64,000 nt of DNA from Peromyscus leucopus (Eukaryota; Chordata; Mammalia; Rodentia; Cricetidae), in assembly GCF_004664715.2 (NCBI RefSeq), contig NC_051083.1:120144413-120208412 (forward strand). The letters are read 5' to 3'. This document shows, piece by piece, positions 54,850-64,000 of this stretch (position 1 is the first letter of the stretch; each line of letters starts with the position of its first letter). The position numbers and the translations under genes were made by a program. The notes beneath the pieces were generated by a model that saw nothing but the letters and a program-made list of their open reading frames with translations, searched no databases and was not told the DNA's origin.

Positions 54850-55829
54850 GTGGGTGAGAGTCAAGCTCAGTGATTAAAAATATAAACATAAGGAAACTGT
54901 GAGGCAAAACAATCAAAGCAATAATTCTGGGGCTAAAGTAAGCCTGAGCAGAATGCAAATAACAGATGATTTTTCCTCCAAATGCCCATGACCTAGTCAT
55001 GTAATTTCTGTGAGAAGAGAAGAGATGTAAAGGCCACTGGACTTGTTGGACTCAAACTGGTGCCAGCAAACGATAGTGCCCAGCACAAAAGCAGTTTGCC
55101 ACCTCAACTCTTACGGTCAAAAAAGTGGGATGATTTTATTACATTTTATGAAGTTCATACAAATAAAAGGAAGGTTTCATTAAACTTGAAAGCTACATTC
55201 AATGTTCATAATTTGTATTAAAACATAGCCTCTGCCTCTTTTGTGTACAGTCTGTGAGTGCATTTTATTACCATGGCAGAGTCATGGTGATAGAAACCCT
55301 ATGGCCCACTGAACCGTAAGTTTCCTGTCTGTCCCTTTACAAAACAAAACAACACATACACACACACAAAAGTAAATTCATCAGTTTGAGTGCTGAAGTG
55401 ATATTTTTTTAATTTGATGGCAGCTTTGTCAAGTGACATTCTTAAACTCAGAGTCTAAAGTGATTTGAAGATGAATGTGTCTTTTCAAATAATTTATTCT
55501 TTAATATGATATAAGGAAGAAAGCACACAATTAGACATCACATGTTACCAAATAACCCTTCATACTAGGAATAGGATACATGTAAAGATTTTTGCTAATA
55601 CATTTAAGCACAAATGTTAACAACTCACATTGTCTCTAGCTCCAAGGAGCTCACAAAGGCACAGATAGCAACTTGGAAGTTGTAATTCAGAATGCGACAG
55701 AGACTATTGTCTAGAGCACGCCGTTTGCACTTTAGCACTCGTGAGTTCTGTTGAGTAGATCTGTCTAAAAAAAAAAAAGAGCTCAGCAAGAGGAAAAGGG
55801 GTTTATTATAGCACTGAATCCCCTGGGCT
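54850..55829. other. No recognisable element
   Basis: A B1-like scrap precedes it at 54800-54840. Otherwise nothing on either strand. Confidence 0.4.
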
Positions 55830-56045
55830 GACAATAGAGCACAGTTGGAAGAGTGCTTGCTGAGCATGCCCCAGACCCTTGCTCAGATCTTCAGCATCAC
55901 ATAAACTGGGTATAGTCGTATATACCTGAAATTCCAGCATTCAAAAGGAAGAAGCAGGAGGACTGGATGTTATGGATATCCATGGATATGTAGCAAGTTT
56001 TAGGCCAACCTAGGCTACATAGGACTCTGCTTCCTTAACCCCAAA
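55830..56045 (+). repeat. B4-type SINE
   Basis: ID-like part ('agcacagttggaagagtgcttgctgagcatgcccc', 'gatcttcagcatcac') followed by a B1-like part ('gggtatagtcgtatatacctgaaattccagc', 'ggccaacctaggctacatagg'). Confidence 0.7.
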
Positions 56046-56599
56046 TGTATCACAATATTGAATCTATAATCAGAGGTTTTGAAAGTATTTTTTAGATATT
56101 CTGACTGCCAGAGTTAAAAACCTCAGTAGATTGATTGAATAACAGAAAAAGGTATATTCAAAGAAGGCACCTTTGATATAGAAGAAACCTTCCACATTAT
56201 AAATTCAAAAGAAAGAGATGGAAATGACCAGAGGAAAACTGAGACAAATATGATCACCCCAGCTCCATAACATCAGTTCTCAGGCTCCTTTTATCTTTCT
56301 GTTGCCATGGTTTTCAAGGTATAATTTCTATCCTTAGTAAACCTCACAATACAAATTACATTCTGAAGCTACAGCCATCTTTTCCATGATCCACACAGAG
56401 AAATGGAGAAAGTGAAAGGAAAAATAGGCTAAACCCTCCTCCCAGATTTGTTAGTTCTATTTTGGGAGGCTTTCTAGTAGTCTCATATAGTATTTATTTT
56501 AAAGTTACAGCCAGAACATGAATTGGTAGATACACTTGACTAAAGGAAGTCTTGACTGAAGAACATGGTGCTTACTCATGGTATCAGTATACTCCGCTA
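56046..56599. other. No recognisable element
   Basis: Read on both strands. No supported feature. Confidence 0.4.
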
Positions 56600-57000
56600 A
56601 TATTTTTTAAGTTGTTTTCATATAATACATTTTGATAATATTCTTCACCTCTTCCAACTTCTCCAGGATCCATCCTCTCCACTTCCCTACCCACCCAACT
56701 TCATGTTCTTTCTCTCTCTCAAAAAAAAGACAAAAACAGAAATAAAAACAAACAAGAACGTAGTAAGACAAAAAATACCAAAATGAATGTTGTACACACA
56801 TACATACAGAAACAAAAATGGAGTCCCTTTTGTATTGGCCTACTCCTGGGCATGGGGCCTACCCTGGATTATAGTTGATATACCCAGTGACACTCCATTG
56901 AATACCCTGCTAATACTTGAAGTTTTCTTGCAGATGGAAAATAGTAGACTTAGCTTATGCAATTAGCAGGCTCTGCAATGAACCTTGGCCTTGGTCAAAA
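56600..57000 (-). mobile_element. L1 (Lx) 3' UTR
   Basis: 'tttcatataatacattttgataatattcttcacctcttccaac', a C-rich tract, 'caacttcatgttctttctctctctcaaaaaaaagac', and 'gcatggggcctaccctggattatagttgatatacccagtgacac'. Confidence 0.65.
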
Positions 57001-57149
57001 TTCAAGAGTAAGAGCAAATACATAGTAATAGATTTTATTATTCATGAGCCCTTTGAAATACTTAAGGGTATACTAAAATTTAGAATAATATAATAAAGAG
57101 AATGACATGACATATGAGAAACCAGTGGTGTGCTGGTAATTATTTAACA

Positions 57150-57657
57150 ATTGACTCTCTGGGGAAGGGGTTGATTTGTATCATAGAACTTGTTCCCACC
57201 ATGGCAGGCTACTGGGAGTATAACACTGAACAGAGTTAGGGAGAAATGCTAACACTTGGCTCTGTGAGCTGGTGTGACCTGACTGTAGCATAGCACTGAA
57301 AGAAACAATGATGGACACTAAAAACTGAAGGCATAACCTTCAGCTAGGTCTAAATAACTGCTACTGACTACAGAAAAAAACAGTGAGTGAGAATCTAGAA
57401 AGACACATCTCTGATGAATTGCCCAAGCCCCAGTGAATGGACACATATCCATGTACATAAGGTCAGCCCTAATTGGACTCAGGAGGCCTATTAATGATAA
57501 TAATGATGATAACAATAGTAATAGAAATAAAAGAGGACATGAAGTTGGGTTGAGAAATATTGAAGGGAGTTAGAGGGGGATAATGAAGGTGGCTATGGTG
57601 AAAATTCATTGTAGACATGAATGAAATTTTGAAAGAATAAATAAAAATATTATTCAG
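57150..57657 (+). mobile_element. L1 (Lx) 3' UTR, opposite orientation
   Basis: 'cagtgaatggacacatatccatgtacataaggtcagccctaattggactcagg', an ATAATAATGATGATAA tract, 'aaaagaggacatgaagttggg', ending 'gaaagaataaataaaaatatt'. It ends in an A-rich tail, so it lies head to head with the previous entry. Confidence 0.7.
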
Positions 57658-57848
57658 ATGGAACAAGACTTTAAATGGTTTACAAAGTATGTAAAAATGT
57701 TCGTAGGCTTGAAAGAGAGAGAAAAAGGAATATATGCAGTTATAAACAGATAGATAGTATAAATATCTATCTGTTATATAAATAGATAGTTTTTAAAAAT
57801 AAAGTGTTTAAAGAGATAGTAAAGATAGTATAAAAAATAAGCCATGTA

Positions 57849-59389
57849 CTATGGAACTAAACAGAGAATTCTCAACAGAGGAAACTCAAATGGCTGAAAG
57901 ACATTTAAGGAATTGCTCAACATCCCTAATCATCAGTGAAATGCAAATCAAAACAACTCTGAGATACCACCTTATGCCTGTCAGAATGGCTATGATCAAA
58001 AACACTGAAGACACTATGCTGGAGAGGATGTGGAACTAGGGAAACTCTCCTCCACTGCTGGTGGGAATGCAAGCTTGTACAACCACTTTGGAAATCAATA
58101 TGGTGCTTTCTTAGAAAATTGGGAATCAATCTCCCCCAAGATCCAGCTATACCACTCTTGGGCATATACCCAAGAAATGCTCAATCATACCACAAGAGCA
58201 CTTGCTCAGCTATGTTCATATCAGCATTGTTTGTAATAGCCAAAACCTGAAAACAACCTAGATGCCCTTCACCTGAAGAATGGATAAATAAATTGTGGCA
58301 CATATACACAATGGAATACTACTCAGCAGAGAAAAACAATGATATCATGAGGTTTGCAGGCAAATGGATGGATCTAGAAAAAATCATCCTGAGTGAGGTA
58401 ACCCAGACTCAGAAAGACAAATATGGTATGTACTCACTCATAGGAGGATACTAGAGGTGGAACAAGGATGACTGGACTGCTACTCACATCACCAGGGAGG
58501 CTACCTGGAAAACAGGACCCCAAGAAAGACACGAGGATCGCCCAATGACGGAGAAATGGCTGAGATCTACATGAACAACCTGGACATGAGTGGGAGTAAT
58601 AAAGGGCGAGGGGTGAGGGAAAGAGAGCAGGAGATCCCACCTGGATCAAGAACAGAGAGGGAGAACAAGGAATAGGAGACCATGGTAAATGAAGACCACA
58701 TGAGAAAAGGAAGAAACAAAGTGCTAAAGAGGCCCACAGAAATCCACAAAGATACCTCCACAAAATACTGCTGGCAGTGGTCGAGAGACAGCTGGGACTG
58801 ACCTACTCTGGTGATGGGATGGCCAAACACCCTAATAGTTGTGCCAGAAACCCCATCCAAGGACTGAGGAATCTGGATGCAGACATCCACGGCTAGGCCC
58901 CAGGTGGAGCTCCGGGAGTCTAATTAGCGAGAAAGAGGAGGGTTTATATGAGCGAGAATTGTTGAAACCAAGGTTGGATAAAGCACAGGGACAAATAGCC
59001 AAATGAATGGAAACACATGAACTATGAACCAAAGGCCAAGGGGCCCCCAACTGGAGCAGGCCCTCTGAATAGGTGAGAGAGTTGATTGGCTTGATGTGTT
59101 TGGGAGGCATCTAGGCAGTGGTACCGGGTCCTGTGCTCATTGCATGAGTTGGCTGTTTGAAACCTGGGGCTTATGCAGGGACGCTTGGCTCAGTCTGGGA
59201 GGAGGGGACTGGACCTGCCTGGACTGAGTCTACCAGGTCGATCTCAGTCCTCGGCTTTGCCCTGGAGGAGGTGGGAATGGGGGGAAGGCTGGGGAGAAGT
59301 GGAGGGGGGCAGGAGGGGGGAGAACAAGGGAATCCGTGGCTGATATGTAGAACTGAATAGTATTGTAAAATAAAATAAAAGGAAAAAAG
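57849..59389 (+). mobile_element. 5'-truncated L1: ORF2 C-terminus and full 3' UTR
   Basis: Flanked by AAGCCATGTA (57839-57848) and AAGTCATGTA (59390-59399). ORF2 text begins near the RNA-binding C-terminal part: [20 protein letters not shown] is readable. A frame change follows in the 'ctggagaggatgtgg' region, and the ORF2 end is near 58450. The 3' UTR has a G-rich tract (59255-59325) and ends in AAAATAAAATAAAAGG. It is the best-preserved L1 in the window but cannot be active, because it lacks ORF1 and most of ORF2. Confidence 0.92.
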
Positions 59390-60132
59390 AAGTCATGTAA
59401 AGATAGATATTACACAGAGAATCTAGATTGTATTGATTTTGGGATTCTTAATTGCAGAAAAACATTTGATTGTAAAAGCTATTGAGCTAAGCCAATATCC
59501 TTGACATCAAAATTTGGATCTAAGGATATGTTGCTTTGGAAAGGAGGCTCTGCTTTTGTTTCCACAGAAAGCCAGAAGCTATGGATTTGTTCCAGATTAA
59601 GATACAACAGGTTTGACCAGCCAAGACCTCCTGAAAGGTCTCTGATGACACCGTGGCCCAGATTATCCAACATCCAGAATGGTTTCAAGGCAATTGGCTC
59701 AGATGATACACTCCCACAGACTACTCCATAATCCTAAAATTTTCTTTGTGTCACCATAAGATACAGCGACCACCTCCAGCAGGAAGTAGTATGAGAAGCT
59801 ACGCCCAAATTCCCAAATATACCAAGCTGGCTTTGGAGATGGAATCCTTCTCTAAACCCAAGTATATTGAAAAAAAAAAGGTTGAAAGATTCTTGTGTCC
59901 CATATCAGAAGAGCCCCTCTAGTGTGGGACAGAGAAAAACCAATATTTTTATTTAAGTCAGGCTGATTATAAATGTGATCTCTTTCTAAAGAAGAAAGGG
60001 GGATATGATATAGATATGATAGGATGAAAGGGTAGATTAGTGAATCTACTTTTAAAGAGCATCTTGTTTAAAATGTTTTACATTGCTATGTATTTTATTT
60101 TATTGATACAAGTTAAAACTTAATTTTGTTAT

Positions 60133-60157
60133 AATATATATATATATATATATATAT
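60133..60157. repeat. (AT)n microsatellite
   Basis: A perfect AT run inside the ERV body. Confidence 0.95.
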
Positions 60158-61047
60158 TTCTATTCTCGTTTGAGGTATTATGTTTATGTAACACATTTAG
60201 ATTGTAATGGATAATTAAGAAATACATATTAATAATTAGTCTTCTATGATAGTCAAACTTATAGTCATGTTGTTTTCTAAGTATACATAGATATAATTCA
60301 ATTAGGTAGGTAATCTTCAAACACTTCAAAGACCTACAGACCATGGCATTTAAAATGTTTTAAAAATTTAGACTTTCTGGACAATGAGACATATCTGCTC
60401 CTGGCAGCACCGATTTACTTCAGAGAAGAGGATGGGCATCAAAGACACTCTATATAGAGTTTATCTTCTTCTTGTCAAAAATAGCCATTTGGGCAAGAAA
60501 CTGTTCTTGCCTGCACTGCTTGATCAACTGGACATGCACGACCCATAGGAAGGTGACCACTGAACTTTGCTTGGACAATGGTCCTTCAGGTTCCTGCTTC
60601 TCAGAGGAAACTGCCAGACATTCTACAGAACACAGAGAAAAATCACTGAAAGACTCGAGGCCTGTGGGCTGAAGATAGGTGCCCCAACTTTACAAAAGAA
60701 CTTTGAATGACTGCACAGGCTGTCAGCTGTCTCTGTCTATTCTTGCATGACTCCTGAAAGTTGCTTGCTTCCTTCTCCCATTTCTCAGGTAATATTATAT
60801 CCTTCTGAGGTCTTTGATGTAGTTGAAGACTAGATAGTTATAATTTTCTTTAGTTATGATAAAAGATAAGTTAGATATGAAACCTTAGACTAACAAATAT
60901 AGGATAGATAGGGTATCTTCTTTAATTTTGCCAAATACAAATAGACTAGATATTATAAATAGACTAGATATTGTAACTGTAATTCTTGCTTGATAATTGT
61001 TTTGTTATATGTAATTTTACTATGTGAAACTTAAAACCTTCCTTTTG

Positions 61048-61067
61048 AAAAAAAAGAAAAGGGGAAG
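61048..61067 (+). other. Polypurine tract of the ERV
   Basis: AAAAGAAAAGGGGAAG lies directly 5' of the LTR start TGTTGTGGATATC. This is the place where plus-strand DNA synthesis is primed in retroviruses. It shows that the LTR at 61068 is a 3' LTR and not a solo copy. Confidence 0.8.
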
Positions 61068-61421
61068 TGTTGTGGATATCAGTCTGTATAAATAAAATGC
61101 TGATTGGCTAGTATCCAGGCAGGAAGTTTATGCAGAACAAGCAGAGAAGAGAATTCTGGGACCAGGAAGGCTGAGTGAGGAGCCACTACCAGCCACTGCC
61201 ATGAGTAGCAATATGTAAGATACTGGTAAGCCACGAGCCATGTGGCAAGGCATAGATTTATAGAAATGGGTTAATTTAAGATGTAAAAACTAGATAGCTA
61301 GAAGCCTGAGCCATTAGACCAAACAGTTTAAATAATATAAGCGACTGTATGTTTATTTTATAAGTGGGCTATGGGACTGCCAGGGCTTGGCAGGACCCGG
61401 AGAGAAAAAAATCTAGCTACA
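61068..61421 (+). mobile_element. ERV 3' LTR (mys-like, copy 3)
   Basis: A 354-bp TG...CA LTR: TGTTGTGGATATCAGTCTGT to AAAATCTAGCTACA. It matches the solo LTRs at 318-672 and 10905-11291 along its length. One GATTGG motif is at about 61101. Confidence 0.85.
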
Positions 61422-61599
61422 CTATTCATAAATAATAAAAGGAAAGAAAAAAATTGAGATAGTTACCCAAAAGATGTGAGGGGATGGACAGGCCAGAGGG
61501 TTAAGGTTGGAATTAGTTACTTTTCTCATACCTGGCTCAAAATGCCTAACAAGAAGCAACTTCAGGAAGGAAGGATTGATTAGCTAATAGTTTGAGGGG

Positions 61600-62003
61600 C
61601 TGCAATGTTGTGTGATATTTTGTTTGTGTTCTGACAAATAAAGCTTGCCTGAAGATCAGAGGGCAGAGCTAGCCACTAGTTAACCATAGAGGCCAGGCAG
61701 TGGTGGCTCACACCTTTAATCCCAGTACTTGGGAGGAGGAAGCATGAAGATCAGGAGTTCAAGGCAACCTTGGCTACATGAGATTGAATGAGTCTAAAAG
61801 AGAAACAGAGCTCGAATGGTGGAGGTGCATGCCTTTAATCCCAGCACTAGGGAGGTGGAGACAGGACCTTGCCCTCTGGCCCCCATTCAGTCTGAGGATT
61901 CATAGAGGTAAGAAGTTTCTAGTGTCTGTTGCTCTGCTTCTCTGATCTCCAGGCAAGCTTTATTTGTCAGAACACACACAAAAAATATCATAAAACATTG
62001 CAG
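61600..62003. mobile_element. Composite element with long inverted terminal repeats and B1 modules
   Basis: The left end CTGCAATGTTGTGTGATATT and the right end ATATCATAAAACATTGCAG are inverted copies. The inversion continues through 'ttctgacaaataaagcttgcctg[a/g]agatcag', about 60 bp with few mismatches. Inside are two sense B1-like modules (AGGCAGTGGTGGCTCACACC; 'ggtgcatgcctttaatcccagcactagggaggtgg'). The host MaLR resumes exactly outside. The opening motif is shared with 14191-14894. No family name assigned. Confidence 0.75.
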
Positions 62004-62232
62004 TCCATCACAGCAAGGACAGCATGGGGGCAGCTAGCTCCATGGACCCCAGTTAGATTCTTCATCATTTCACATCTCAATGGAATATAAAACACAGGAC
62101 TGGAAGTGGGGGCCAGGCTATAAAGCCCCAGGCCCTGATCCTTTCCTCAAGCTAGGCCACAGTGCTTAGAGTTTCCATAGGCTGTCAAAACAGCACAAAT
62201 AGCTCAAAACCAGGTATTCAAACACATGAACC

Positions 62233-62696
62233 TGTAGCATGAATTGTTAGAAGGTCTTATTAATAAAAACAAACCTGGAGCCAGGTATTGCAGTGAATGC
62301 TGGAAGATCAGAGAAGCAGAACAAGCCACAGGCACCTCACCTTGCCATTTCCTCAGCTGATCCTGTTTCCTCAGAGTGGATGCCTCTCAGCTGAACTGTG
62401 CTGCTCAAAAGCCTAAAAGCTTAACCAGATCTAGGTCTTCGTCCTCACACCTTAAATACCTTTCTGCTTTCTGCTATCACTTTCTGGGATTAAAGGCATG
62501 TGTCACTATGCCAGGCTGTTTCCAGTGTGTCCTTGAACTCACAGAGATCCAGGTGGATCTATGCCTCTGGAATACTAGGATTAAAGGCGTGTATACCACC
62601 ATTTTCTGGCCTCTATATCTAGTGGCTGTTCTGTTCTCTGACCCCAGATAAGTTTATTAGGGTGCACAATATTTTGGGGAACACAATATCACCACA
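62233..62696 (-). mobile_element. LTR-like element carrying B1 modules (copy 2)
   Basis: 464 bp, TG...CA ends, exact 6-bp flanking repeat TGAACC (62227-62232 and 62697-62702). It aligns along its length with 8244-8746. Relative to that copy it lacks a stretch matching 8398-8422 and one repeat of the GGGATTAAAGGC unit, and has an extra AGGTGGATCT. The ORF at 62376-62651 (91 aa) is inside it and is not a gene. Confidence 0.8.
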
Positions 62697-62728
62697 TGAA
62701 CCTGTGAGAGACACATCATAGTCAAAGC

Positions 62729-64000
62729 ATAAGAATGATAGCTTGCTTATTTGGTTTTGAGAAAATATGGAAGTTTATTCATTCTAGCTATTTGTGGAAT
62801 AATGTACACACAAGTGGTTATTATTTTAAGGTGACTAGTAGTAAAATAGAAATTAGATGCCTGGCATTCAAGCCACCAAAGGACAAACAATATGTATACA
62901 AAAGCAATGAATGCAGTAAGTACTTTTCAAAGCATTAAGCATTTTTAGAATATTATGCATAATGCTACTAGAATTACATGTACAAAGCTATTAGACTTAT
63001 ATATTTTATTTTTATTTCTTCCTCAACCTGCCCTCAAAGAAAAATGTCTTTATAAACAAATTTTTACCTCCACTGGTCTCCACAAATGCAGTACCTCCTT
63101 TGAAAATACTTACATATGATGCCAATGGACTGTTAGAGAGGTCTTAAGAATAGCAATAATTATCTCCTTCCTTATAAACCCAATGCATAAAATATCTGTA
63201 AGACGAAGATCCCCCAAAGATCTAGAAGACTAAATTAATCTCTCAAAGAATTCATTATCACTGCATTCTCCCAGTACATAGGACACCACAGCCAGTGTCT
63301 GTGATTGTTCTGCATCCATATGGGAGAGAATCTCATCTGAAATGTTTGGGCCTTTCCAATATAGAAGACTGAGAATTGTTACCCTAGTGTCTCTCAAATG
63401 AGGACATGGGCATGAGGCCTGGATTTAGTCAGATACACCTGAGAAGGAGAGGAGGCTAGTGGTAGATGCATCCTGTTTGCCAGAGGTAGTAGTGGTAGAG
63501 GCTGAGCCCCAAGGCCTCGGCAGCTGCAGCAAAAGGATCTCCATGGGAGGAATTCTGCAGTGGCAATTGAATATTGTTGATTATGTAGCCAGTGGGTTTG
63601 CTTATATGTCTTGTCAGAGAATTAGTGTTCTAGCTGAAATAGCTAAGCTCAATTGTTGTTTTAGACTAGTGAAAAATATTTTTTCAACCACAAGTCATGT
63701 TTCATACACTAACAACACAGCAAAAAAGGGAGAAAAATATATCAAATGCACAATAAAGAATATAAGACACTTTCAATAATTTTGTCAATTAATTAAATTT
63801 CACTGTTACTTTTAGATTATGTTTAAAAATGTAGCATGAGCAGTTTATAAGTTACATATAATTAAAGGAAAATGACAATGGTAGTTTGGTAATTAATTTT
63901 TGGAAAAACACAAAACAAATACTGTTTGGAATTGAATGAAAGTAAAGGAAATCATATAACCAAATCCTTAGGAGTGGCTAAAACAGCCTAGAAAAATAGA
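62729..64000. other. AT-rich stretch, nothing recognised
   Basis: No transposable element or coding signal was identified to the window end. The 106-aa ORF at 63459-63779 has no domain. Confidence 0.45.

Larger units (their letters stand above)
57658..61421 (+). mobile_element. 3' portion of an ERV (mys-like), interrupted by L1
   Basis: An AT-rich, non-coding body ends in a polypurine tract and an LTR. The left part (57658-57848) and the part after the L1 (59390-61067) read as one element once the L1 is removed. No gag, pol or env-like frame is visible, and no 5' LTR is in the window. Landmarks are 'agccaagacctcctgaaaggtctctgatgac' and 'gcaagaaactgttcttgcctgcactgcttgatc'. The family assignment is inference from the shared LTR. 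Confidence 0.65.
61511..62728 (-). mobile_element. MaLR-type LTR holding two younger elements
   Basis: LTR pieces at 61511-61599, 62004-62232 and 62697-62728: TTAGTTACTTTTCTCATACC, 'tccatcacagcaaggacagcatgggggcagc', 'aaaacacaggactggaagtgggg', 'attcaaacacatgaacctgtgagagacacatcatagtcaaa'. Joined in order they give a reversed MT/ORR1-group LTR. Confidence 0.7.

Noticed and set aside
57851..58236. L1 ORF2-like peptides as a gene
   Set aside because: Clear L1 ORF2 C-terminus, but frameshifted and 5'-truncated; listed as a mobile element only.
58434..58890. Overlapping minus ORFs of 107-109 aa
   Set aside because: Antisense of the L1 3' UTR.
1..64000. A previously undescribed multi-gene system
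   Set aside because: No operon, defence cluster or gene cassette is present. The window is repeat-dense rodent DNA, and the novel interest lies in repeat structures and one exon-like signal.

Overview
This window is nuclear DNA from a muroid rodent, most likely a cricetid (deer mouse, hamster or vole group). It is AT-rich and carries the full rodent SINE set (B1, B2/B3-like, B4-like, ID), rodent L1/Lx LINEs, MT/ORR1-type MaLR LTRs, a rodent URR1 hAT element, and ERV LTRs that resemble the mys-type elements of cricetids. The species call is inference from repeat content. No complete protein-coding gene, rRNA, tRNA, CRISPR array or bacterial feature is visible. The long ORFs are short, lack domains, and mostly lie inside repeats.

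Layout. 1-1.8 kb: B3-like SINEs broken by a 6-bp-TSD solo LTR and a MaLR LTR. 2.5-3.2 kb: ancient L1M with an ID insertion. 6.2-10.4 kb: a B2/B3 SINE with clear target duplications, then old L1M sequence cut by a solo LTR that itself contains a B1-bearing LTR-like element. 10.4-12.4 kb: converging L1 3' ends, one split by a mys-like solo LTR. 14.2-14.9 kb: a second kind of B1-bearing composite with a young B1. 18.5-21.1 kb: L1M, a 5'-inverted L1, a CpG-rich ERV LTR with a tRNA-Lys-type primer-binding site, and a MaLR LTR holding a small L1 insertion. 22.3-23.3 kb: a MIR split by a MaLR LTR, then Lx 3' UTR. 24.7-29 kb: L1M, MaLR/MLT1, B4 and URR1. 29-35 kb is repeat-poor and holds the only exon-like signal, about 32.10-32.43 kb (+). 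35-54 kb: MaLR, MIR, L1/Lx 3' ends and several long L2 pieces. 56.6-62.7 kb: the densest nest, with Lx 3' ends, the 3' portion of an ERV (AT-rich body, polypurine tract, 3' LTR) interrupted by a 5'-truncated L1, then a MaLR LTR containing both an inverted-terminal-repeat composite and a B1-bearing LTR-like element. 62.7-64 kb is unassigned.

The features do not form a pathway. The window is intergenic or intronic sequence shaped by layered retrotransposition. The points most worth checking are the possible terminal coding exon near 32.1 kb, the LTR-like elements that carry B1 modules, and the CpG-rich ERV LTR. Family names are from memory of consensus sequences and were not run against a database. 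Edges without a stated target duplication are approximate.
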